Assembly (NCBI RefSeq): GCF_037042905.1
Contig: NC_087261.1
Location: 9,695,717 to 9,759,716, forward strand
Origin: Lytechinus pictus
Taxonomy: Eukaryota; Echinodermata; Echinoidea; Temnopleuroida; Toxopneustidae
DNA length: 64,000 bases
Direction: 5' to 3'
Below are positions 34,818 through 45,600 of this stretch, piece after piece. Below the pieces are notes generated by a model. That model did no database searches. It was not told the DNA's origin and was given only the letters and a program-made list of their open reading frames with translations. A program made the position numbers and the translations under genes. How positions within the stretch are numbered: the stretch's first letter is position 1; every line of letters begins with the position of its first letter.

Positions 34818-34980
34818 CAAATAGCGAATAGGCATGAGTGCGATGGTGCGAGATTTCGCATCAGGTGAAAGAAAGATGCTCTATTCAACGAGGCGTGAGC
34901 CGAGTTGAATAGAGCGTTTCTTTCTTTCACCGAATGCGAAATCTCGCACCATTGCACGAATGAGAATATTCGCTATTTGT
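34818..34980. repeat. 163-bp hairpin
   Basis: ACAAATAGCGAATA at the left is mirrored by TATTCGCTATTTGT at the right. GGTGCGAGATTTCGCATC, CTATTCAAC and their complements form a near-continuous stem around CGAGGCGTGAGCCGAG (about 34889). Adjacent GTTGTACAACGCC (34981) and GGCGTTGTACAA (35318) form an outer inverted pair. Confidence 0.8.
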
Positions 34981-35444
34981 GTTGTACAACGCCTCGGAAT
35001 TTAGCGAAAATATGAAAAAACAAAGAGTTTATCCCTATAGTAATCTATGAAAAGGGAGCAAAAATACCGAAAGCAGAAAGCAAAATCAAACAAGCGCACA
35101 TGACCTTGGGCAGCCTTGCGCATTTTAGCCAGCTGGCTTATACGCGTATTGTTCATTTTTACCGAGCGCAATGAATTAAATCGTATTGTGACGTCACCTC
35201 CTAAAGCCGTGCAATGGTACATTTTGGACGGTACATTTTGGATGGTACGTCTTTTGTGCAACGGTACGAATGTTTGACATTCAGCCTCCCATTTGCTCGC
35301 GTACAACAAGCTAAGTAGGCGTTGTACAATTATAAAGATATACCCGGATTTCTGCAATATTACGTTCATGAAAATGACTGTGTTGAAGCTGTGTGTGTGG
35401 ACTTTCGGACACTCAAATGCACGCGACTAACCATTATGTAAAAT
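34981..35444. other. Non-coding between hairpin and MITE remnant
   Basis: Contains GGTACATTTTGGA/GATGGTAC short repeats at 35215-35250. No gene. Confidence 0.5.
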
Positions 35445-35656
35445 ACAAAAGAACAAGTGGGGATATGACATCAGCAGCCCACTTAATGAATATTCATAAA
35501 GACATGTCTAGAACTGTTTCACCGGAATAATGCAAATCTTTAAAATTAAATAACTTTGTAATATGTTATCCGATTTTGATCAAATTTTCAGCATTTTGCT
35601 CTGTGAATTTTACTCCATTTATTGAGATATAAATATTTCCAGCCTGGACCATGCCT
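35445..35656. mobile_element. Right-half remnant of a TTAA-type MITE
   Basis: Matches the right half of the 50820-51401 element (GACATCA..CAGCCCACTTAATGAATATTCAT; TTATCCGATTTTGATCAAAT) and ends GGACCATGCCT before TTAA (35657-35660). The left half is absent. Confidence 0.75.
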
Positions 35657-35660
35657 TTAA

Positions 35661-35984
35661 TACCCTAAAGCGCAAATTGGACATAAACCACATATCGCCG
35701 TCTAAGCTTGTAAAATAATAACGAGGACCGTGCGCGCGCGCATATTAGGCGTGAACACAGAGGGCGGCAAACATAAATTGTAGAAAGATCATAGAGGTTG
35801 AAGAAAGATGGAATTAGAACTAGGGCGCTGGTCTCATTTTTATGAGTAATGTTGTTATTTATTTATTCATTTATTCATTTATTTATTCATTCATTAAAAT
35901 ATTCAAAAATTGAGATTCAGACCTAAAATGGGACACTTTATTCATGTTTTATAAATCATGATTAGGATGAGTATCTTCCTTATT
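35661..35984. other. Non-coding; ATTTATTC runs
   Basis: A (TTTATTCA)n-like run lies at 35855-35895. No gene. Confidence 0.6.
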
Positions 35985-36215
35985 AATAATGCAAGGTGAT
36001 TGATTGATTGATGGTGATTTTTTACCTGATTGCTAAGAAAGCATGAATGCCTGTAAGCAAGCAACCAGAGGACCGACGGCTTAAGGTCCTCTCCGAAGGA
36101 CCTGGTAACTGAGGATAAATGCCTTACCAAAGGGCACTAGCGCACCAAATGGGAATCGAACCCGGGTCACCGGAATACGAATCCCCTGCTCTACCGACAG
36201 AGCTATCGCGCCTCC
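35985..36215 (-). mobile_element. tRNA-derived SINE (second family)
   Basis: On the minus strand: AGGCGCGATAGCTCTGTCGG TAGAGC (A-box part), then CGGGTTCGATTCCC (B box), then a conserved body (GCCCTTTGGTAAGGCATTTA, CCGTCGGTCCTCTGGTTGC) ending in a TCAATCAATCA tail. The tRNA part is Thr-like (CGT in the anticodon position), but its acceptor stem pairs badly. A remnant of the same body occurs at 46988-47050. Confidence 0.82.
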
Positions 36216-38150
36216 TCCAAGGGCGAAGCGCGAGCAGAAAATTGTTGATATTCTGATCTGAAACTGGATAATTTAACCATGTTTTAAATATAGAGCAAGC
36301 TGCGTATCTCAATGAACATGCGTGCGCGTGTTTTAGATTTAGACCTAGAATCTGGGCATTCTATATACATTTTTATCATGAAAATCAATAATGCGAGCGC
36401 GAAGTTTGTGCTGAAAATATTTGATATTCCGATCTGAAAAGGGTTCAATTTAAGCACTGTGTAAGAAAATTGTAAAGTGGATATGGATCGCACTTAATAA
36501 ATGATGCGAGCGCGAGCTGATATTTTTATCATTATTATTTTGACCTAGGACTGGAAATTCTAAGAACATTTTGTTATCATATGGAAATTTTCCTAATCCT
36601 CTTCCTATGCAAGCCCGATAAAGACTTGTCGATATTCCTTTCTGAGAAAGGGACAATTTAATTATTAGGTATTCATGTAAATGTTATCTTATTTATTAAT
36701 CTAATAAGCCTAATGAGAGCGCGAAATTTGTTGATATTATGGCCTGAAAACTGAAAATGTTGAGCATTTTTGTAATTATGAACAGGATTCATGGGTTAAT
36801 GTATTTTTTAAAAATAATGCGAGCGCAAATCGCAAGCCGAAATTTTTGATAAACACTGTCATGAAAATGGGATTTTAATTAGTGTGTTACAGAATTGCTA
36901 CAAAGGTATAAATTACTCACCAATTAAAAATGCGAGCGCGCAGCGCTAGCTGATGTGTTTTGACAACCAAACATAAAAGGGGATATTTTGAGAACATTAT
37001 GGAATACACGAAAAGAATGGGCACTTGACAAATCAAATAATGCAATCGCGCAGCGCAAGCTAAGAATGTTGATATTCAAACAATAAAACAGACATTTACA
37101 GAGCACTTTTTAAAATCAATTGGTAAATCAAACAAAATAATGAAAGCTCGACGTCCGAGCTGAATTATTTTTTGTATATTGACTTTAAAAAACTTGATAA
37201 AAAAACTTGCAATCGGAAATAAAAAGGCACGTGTTGTACCTACGTCTCCTGCAAGATATTGTTCCTGGCCGCTGAGTTTGATTGCTTGCAAGTGGTTTCA
37301 TTCTAGAATGAACGTGTAAGTCCCTAAAACTCTCGTCTTTTTTGTGGGCAATAATGGGTGCTTCATTGAATACTCATCACATCAATTATTGTTTAGTAAG
37401 GTACTCATCTTGTTCATGGTTACAAAAATGCTTGGAATGTCCAGTTTTCAGGTTGGTATATCAATTTTTGGCTCACGTTTTGCGTTTGCACCAATAATAG
37501 TTTACTAAGGTACTAATTTAAGATTTGTTCCTTGTTACAAAAAATGCTTAGTATGTCCAGTTTTCAGGTTGGAATATCAAACATTTTCAGCTCGCGCTTC
37601 GCGCTTGCAATATTTGATTGGTTAGATATTATCATATTCACGAGTCACTAAATGCGCTCATTAACAGGTTCCTTTTCTGGTCAGTAGGCCTGTATAAAAA
37701 AATTCAGCTCGCGCTTCGCGCTCGCTTCAATGATTTAGTGAGATACACTTCTCTTTCATGATAACAAAAACTGCTCGGAATGTCCAAAAGTATGAACTCG
37801 CTATTCGCGCTCGCAACATCTCGCAAGGATACCTTCACAACAGTACAGCGCCATAATTGACCAAAATGCGAATTTCACAACTTTAGATTTGCATTTTTTT
37901 TTTCAAACCACTCGCTCGCAGAGAAATTAAGCCTAAATATATTCTTATTAATCAGAAATCACTTCAAAAAGGCTTTGCTCAACTTAATTACTACAAAGCA
38001 CACAACTACTTCATGCAGATGATAATTTCATGGTGCAAATATCCGTTTGCACCAAAATGCCTATTTTGACATGTAAGTGCCCTTTTTTGCTCCCCACCCC
38101 CCCCCCCCCCCCCCCAACAAAAATACGTTCCGCCGCCCCCGACACGCAGG
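36216..38150. repeat. Inverted clusters of GCGAGCGCGAAGCGCGAGC units
   Basis: At 36216-37160 units read GCGAGCGC.. followed by GATATTC.GACCTGAAA.CTGGA. From ~37290 to 37930 the same units run in the opposite orientation (CAGTTTTCAGGTTGGAATAT, CAGCTCGCGCTTCGCGC). The cluster ends at a C22 tract (38094-38116) and CCGCCGCCCCCGAC. The left end abuts the SINE. Resembles a foldback element body; the same family is at 23460-24420 and in the loop at 60830-61150. Confidence 0.7.
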
Positions 38151-38723
38151 ACTCCGATTTTTAGGGAGTTTTCAACAATCACAAGTAGAGCAGCATCAGC
38201 CGCAACTTTAGTCCCATCCTCCCCTTGGGACCGCCCTTGTTATTGAAGCTATTTATTATTCTCGGTCAAACATTCATTAAAACGCATATGGATTGGATTG
38301 GACAACATTCTACATTTTGCTCCTACCGAACACGTTTCTATCTTCTCGCGGAAAATGTTAGAGAACTTCAGCAACTAAATTAGATTGCCATAAACTTGAA
38401 GTTATTTGGAACTGCTCATAACTTACAGGATAACATGCCCAACTGCCTAGGTCTTGTCACCAGCTAAAGTATTTTCTTCTGATCGAGCTTTTTATCAGAA
38501 TGATATGGGTTAATTTGGACACGGTAGTGATCTGCAAACTTGTATACGTCTCCACGGCTTTGAACTTATAACTTCTTTTTACTACATTCGCTCAGTTTTC
38601 TTGGAAATTAATCAACAACGAAACGTTATCTTGACTTATATCATGTTCATTGTCAATTTTTGCATATTTGTGGGAAATATTGTTTGAAATATATGTAATG
38701 TTTAATGCAAAGTCCGGTTAATC
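38151..38723. other. Presumed upstream region of the WSC gene
   Basis: No repeat recognised. No convincing TATA box or initiator could be assigned. The 5' UTR of the downstream gene probably lies near the right end. Confidence 0.35.
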
Positions 38724-38823
38724 ATGGATTGGGTGCACTGGCATTATATTGGCTTAGGGGCACTGCTATTTGTGGAATTCGTGACTGGACTATCATCGGG
38801 AAGATCCGAGAGCTTCTTAAACT
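38724..38823 (+). CDS. WSC gene exon 1: signal peptide
   Basis: 100 nt encoding MDWVHWHYIGLGALLFVEFV followed by TGLSSGRSESFLN, a clear hydrophobic secretion signal. Ends in a consensus GTAAGT donor at 38824, phase 1. Confidence 0.8.
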
Positions 38824-41800
38824 GTAAGTCACAAAAACTCATAAGATATAGAGACCATAACTTCCCATTGCGATGTTCAAAATAACTTTAATGCTTATCA
38901 ACCTTGTCATTTTCCAAGTTATACTTACTCATACATATTTTACGATTTATTTACGGATCTAATTTTTTTATCTTTGAGATTTCACTGCCTCCTGTAAATT
39001 TCTTCCAAATTGCATTTACCTTTTAAATTTGTTCTTATATGATACATTTACCATTACACATTGAATTTTGCATTTTTGAAATAACTGTAATGTGGATTGC
39101 TTTTAACATTTCTAAATATTCTGATATCGTTTTACCTCAGCAATCATTGCTCAGGTAAAATGATATCAGAATATTTAGAAATGTTTAAAGCAATCCACAT
39201 TACAGTTATTTCAAAAATTATGTAAGATAGATATTTGGTCATAAATTTTCAACTTTTAGAAAACACGGCCAAATCAAATAGAGGGTCGGGTTTGCGAGAG
39301 TCTCTTCCCGAAAATCATATACTGTATGTAGTTTTACCAATATCGTGGAGTAATAAGGCAAATTGAGGGGGGGTTGACAATCGTTTACGGTATACGCTGT
39401 TTCCGACACATCTAAAGTAAGTGAAGTGAGAGAGAAAGAGAGTGAAAGGGGGAGGGGAAGAATCTTTAAAAAAAACATTGATTTAAGGTGTGAAAAACCA
39501 TAAATTGACTAGCGTTTCAGGGAAATCCGATAAAATATATATGTATATTGAAAAAATCTGAATAAAAATAATACATTTTAGGGGCGTTTTGGGTGGCACC
39601 TTTTTACCCCCCGCCATCAGTACGCTTGATATACAAATATGAAAATTACATTGAGATTCTGGTTCGTTTTTCTTCCCCTTTTAGATGCGAGCTACGACGG
39701 TTGCTATAATGCTACGTGCATGGGCCATAGCAAAATGAATTTCACCTTTAATGTGTCACGGAATTCCAGTTACACTCCGGATAATTGCACCGGGTTGTGC
39801 TACGATGCCGGGTATCCGTGGGCAGGCATCTTGAGGGAGACGGAGTGTCTATGTCTTTGCCTGAACTGCAACAAAAGTGGACGTGTTCCTAAAGAGTATT
39901 GTGGTATACCATGCACCGGTGACATACAACAGTTTTGTGGTGGTCGATACTGGACGTCTATATACCGCAGTTAGGTCCTACCTACATTCATGTTTTTCGT
40001 TGCATTTTTGTTGTTGTTGCTTTCAGTAATTTTTAATTGCAATGCACTAAGATAGAAAGGCCAAATTCTTGTGGTGGAGAATTGGATGAATATGGATATT
40101 TAAAACAACAACAATGACGACATTCATAATAAGCATAATGATAATATTGATGGTAATGATAATATAATGATGAAGAAAGAAAATAATGATATAGTGAAAT
40201 ATCACATACAATACCGCATAGTATAAAAGGGGGTATGATAATGTAGGAGCACGCAAATATCCAATCATCATTCATGAATCATAAATCATAAATTATGAAT
40301 CTTCAGAGATATTCAGTCATTGCAGAAAGTCATTATTAAGTTATTTTGTTTGTGTATAGTTTTCTCTTACTATGAAAATTACATTGTATTTTCCATCACT
40401 TGTGTTTGTATGTATTTATCTGAAAGCCACTGTGTATGCTTGCATTCATGGACCAGTAGAATAATCTTGAATCTGGAATCCTTAAAAGTATAATTATTGA
40501 TAAATATAATAATGGTAGCAATGATGATAGTGGTGATAATGATAACGTAATAATGATAGCATAATAATAATAAATGATAACATTTTCTATTATTCATAAT
40601 AATGATATCAATCATCATCGTCATCTCCATTGTCATCATTCATCATCGTCGTCGCCACAATAATAATCATGATAATCATAATAGCCAATTAGGTGATCTA
40701 AGAAAGTACATAAATTATGTTCAATGCTCTCATCATCAATTTTAATTTCATTTTTTTTCCAGTAAACTTCGGCTTTAATCGATCTGCTGATTGCGGTACG
40801 TATTTAATTTTGTAGAGATAATAAGGAAGTCTGTTAGAATAATGATTTTTTTTTCTCACAATTATTTTGGGCTAATTATAATTCTTAATATACATACCTG
40901 CGGGAATCTTAAAATACTTGAACTAGCTGAATGTTCCAGTCAATAGGGGTTACAATCGCTTTAGTCGTAGATAACTGACGATATTGTTGTGAAGTGAAAC
41001 CCCCGAATGAAACAGGAAAATTGAAAAACATGTAATGTCAGTTCCAGCCAGCTGAACTGTTAAATCTAGTTTTTATTCATCTATTTTGTTATTTTTAGGT
41101 TTCCCCTATAACTGAGGAATTTACAAGTCTGAAAACATCCAAACCTATTTTAAGGAATAAAATTCTTGCCAAGTTCCTATATAAGCCTATCAATTATTAT
41201 TTGGGGTTACATTTACAAGATTATGTAGGGGCATGTTTTACGCTCATACGTAACTCAAGAAATCAAACACAAAACGACTTTCAACCAGTGAACAGGGGAG
41301 CGTTTCATGAAAGGATTTGTCAGACATTTTATCTGACAGGTCTCCATTTATCCGACAGTTACCATAGTGACATTCAAAATCAAGGAAGTTGCCAGATCTG
41401 AAAACTTGTCTGACGAAAATAATGCTCCCCAGTGGTTTGCGCTTTATTTTTCTTAGTTGCCTTTAAAGTTTTCTGTGTGGGGTCTGGTCTGTGGATAGGT
41501 TGCGCAAACTTGAATGTTGAAAATAGGCGAGCGAGCAAAGTGAGTGAGGTAGACAAATCGCCGTTTTCTCAGTAATAATCCTTGTTGTCATTCAGTTTGA
41601 TCTTAATTATTTCTAATCAAATTTCGTAAGATTTTTAATTGTTATTTTCTTGTTAATGAATTCTCGCAAAAGGTATGTAGTTTTCAGTTTATATCGTTTA
41701 CTCTCCATCTTATAATTTGACTTTGTATTCTTGTTAATAGATACACAATCGTTTCATTTCAATTGGAAATTAATTGGAATTGCCACAGGTGGTGCAACAA

Positions 41801-42072
41801 TCATCGTCGTTCTAATCATCGTTATTGTCATGATTGTGGTCCACGGGTAAGTAATAAACCTTTTTTTTTATTGTTAAAGCGGTTACTAGCAACAGCAAGA
41901 ACAGTTTTAGTAATAGTAGCAACATCAATATTGTAGTATTAGTGTATAGTCATGATATAGCAGCAGCAATAGTTGCGATTTTAGGTGTTTATAGGTAGGT
42001 AGGTAGGTAGATTGATAGGAGGTTGTCGTTGTCGTCGTGGTGGTAGAAGTAGTAGTAGTGGTGGTGGTAGTA

Positions 42073-42127
<55 letters not shown>

Positions 42128-42131
42128 AAGA

Positions 42132-42180
<49 letters not shown>

Positions 42181-42199
42181 CAAGCTAGTAGTAGTAGTA

Positions 42200-42232
<33 letters not shown>

Positions 42233-42255
42233 TAGTAGTGGTGGTGGTGGTAGTA

Positions 42256-42306
<51 letters not shown>

Positions 42307-42436
42307 CTAGTACTAGTAGTACTAGTAGTAGTAGTAGTAGTAGTAGTAGAAGTAGAAGTAGTAGTAGAAGTAGAAGTAGTTCTTAATACTAGTAGTAGTA
42401 GTAGTGGTAGTAGTAGTAGTGGTGGTGGTGGTAGTA

Positions 42437-42509
<73 letters not shown>

Positions 42510-42515
42510 TAGTAC

Positions 42516-42547
<32 letters not shown>

Positions 42548-42586
42548 ATACTAGTAGTAGTAGTAGTAGTTGTTGTTGCTGTTGTT

Positions 42587-42656
<70 letters not shown>

Positions 42657-45600
42657 AAGTAGAAGTAGTGGTAGAAGTAGAAGTAGTTCTTGTTGTTATG
42701 CAGTTACGAGTATTGTTGTAATCGTGTGGTGGTGGTGGTGATCGATTTTGATAGCATGTATACTTTATATCTAAAGTCTGTCATGTGGTAAGAAAGTTAA
42801 GCCTGACAACATGCAGGACAATTTACCAAGATATCCACACAATTTATTCATTTAGGCTTTTTCTACATTTCCAACGATTAAAATATGACGTTTGGGTTCG
42901 CACATCTTGATATAAAAATGAAAATTAACCATATTTAATGAAAAATTATACGTAAAAAAGATAATACAAACAGATTGGTAATTGGGGAGGCTTCTAAAAA
43001 CGAAGTCTAGCTTCCTATTGATACATTCTTATAAAATGTATATATAGACCATAAAAACTGCATAATGAACTTCCAAAAATTACAAACTTATGACAATGCC
43101 TTTTATACATTTAATACGTCCATGAATCTATGTCTATGATACATATACTGTACATATAGAGAACTGCATTAAAATGTGATCTTAATTTCTCTATTGATAC
43201 TTAATCGTCCTAATCCATCAGCAGTGACAACTTTAACTGCCTCCTTTTTTAAAGCAAGCTCACGTTCACGTGTTTGATCTTTCCTTGTATTTTCTTTGAA
43301 ACAAAGGGCCAATCTTCCTGCTAAGTATGCAAATTAATCAAACTTTACAATACAAGAGCACAAAAGCACTCTCGTCTGGTTTCGGAGTCTCCACAATCGT
43401 TTTAAATGATGCCCATTAGCTTTTAAATGAATAGATAAATAGGTCTGGGTTGTAGTCGTCTTTTGTTTCTCTGATAACCATTTACACTTCCCTAAGCATC
43501 AATCTATTCAGCGTGTCGAAGCTTTGACTGTGGTTATAAAATGAACATATTTATATGTATAAATTCTTTATAGGATCAAATTATTCAATGCGTTGGCAGG
43601 ATAAGTCCGACAAAATCGGGGTCAATGTATATCTATAGCTCAATTAATATGAAATTTGCATATACATTTAAAGCAACAAATTTGTCAATCTTTATCAATA
43701 TTTTTTGACCTGACAGTCTCATTGATATTTGTGATTTTAACAGTCTAGTCTTTTTTTAAAAGTGTATCATGTATTTTGTCAGAACGCATTGGTCCTTGAT
43801 TATCATTATTCAGGAAATAAAAATATATTTCCTTAATTCTAAACGTGTTTCGAAACTCCTGTATGGTTTCATAGCATAAATTGTCAATGTTTACTGTTTA
43901 AAGGTCAAGGCCACCCCAGAGAAATGTTGATTTGAATGAATAGAGAAAAATCAAACAAGCATTACGCTGAAAATTTCATCAAAATCAGATGTAAAATAAG
44001 AAAGTTATGACATTTTAACGTTTCGCTTATTTTCCACAAAACAGTGATATGCACAACTCGGTGAAATGCAAATGAGACTGTCGATGATGTCCCTCACTCA
44101 CTTTTTCTCTTGTTTTCTATTGTTTGAATTATACAATATTTTATTTTTTACAGATTTGACAATAAGGACCAACTTGATTGAAAAATATAGTATTAAACAA
44201 TGCTAATTGCACATGTTCAGGGAGGAATTAATCATTGTTTCACACGACAACAGGGAGAAAATTGGAATATTTCATATTTCACATAATAAAATACAAAAGA
44301 AATAGTGAGTGAGTGATGTCATCAGTCTCCTCATTTGCATACCGACAAGGATGTGAATATAACTGTTTTGTGAAATTAAGCGAAACTTTGAAATGTCAAA
44401 ACTATCTTATTTTACATCCGGTTTTGATGAAATTTTCAGTGTTATGCTTGTTGGATTTTTCTCTTTTTATTCGAATCAACTTTTTGTTGGGGTGGACTTG
44501 TCCTTTACAGTTTAAAGGGATGGCATGCAGGGTTTCTTTGCATGCTATGAGATATTCTACGACCCCCCCCCCCCCCCCCCCCCGCTGGTTATGTGATTAT
44601 TGCTTGTATACGGTGTAGAGTTCAGGGACTCAGCCTAAATCTTGACATTAGGATTGAAAAAAAAATTATTTCAAGTGAGCATGTTGAGTATGCAAGTAAC
44701 ACACACCCGGGCCCCGTCTTACAAAGAGTTGCGATCGATCTGCTCAAGCACAACTATATGGAAATCCGTCATTGTCATAATTTTCGATACAGGACATTTG
44801 CAAAATGTCCTGTATTTTTTCAATTCAATTCAGCATTTATTTTCCATTCATTATATAAAAAAGTTTATATCATGATAATGTACAGACAAATAAACAATAG
44901 AAATAAAAACTTATCATTAAAACATAAATAAATACAGACGAAAGTGATATAATCAAAGCATTGTTGCCAGATCATTGAAAGAATATAACAAGAGAGGCAC
45001 ACATTAAAATGTTCAAGACAACGATGAATACATGAGCATACATCATCATTTAGAAAACATTTTAAGGAAACATGCATTTTAGATGTTGGCGTTACTGGCT
45101 TTCCATAGTTGACTCTTTGAAAGATGGGACCCTCAACACCTGGACAAGTTAGTCATATCTTTATCCACTAACCACGGAGTTAGTTCCAATCTTACTAAAC
45201 CTGTTTCACGAAGGGCTACCTAACTAGAATACCTTGATATCGATACAATCGGTAAAAAGAGCAGACGAGACGTAGCCTTAGTCACAAAAAAGCATAATTT
45301 TCAAAAAGAAAAATTATGACAAAATTGCAAATATTGTGATAAATTGGGAAATACATATTTTCAAAATAATAGCGCAGGTAAATTATGCATCATACATACC
45401 TAAACCATGAAGACTGGAGCATTCAATTGCTGAGAAAATTAAATTATGAACAATTCATTTCCTGGCTAAAACTCACTCACTCACTGTGGACGTTGAGATG
45501 GGTACCCCCGGAATATCCAATGTTAATAGTTTACGAAAGTAAACCATAACGGATTTCTTTGTAAAATGATGATAATTATACGGTCTTTTACGATTCCAAA

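Noticed and set aside
36130-36215. tRNA-Thr gene
   Set aside because: Acceptor stem pairs poorly and it is continuous with a SINE body and tail.
42037-42741. Long Val/Ser-rich open frames
   Set aside because: Pure translation of the (AGT)n microsatellite in an intron.
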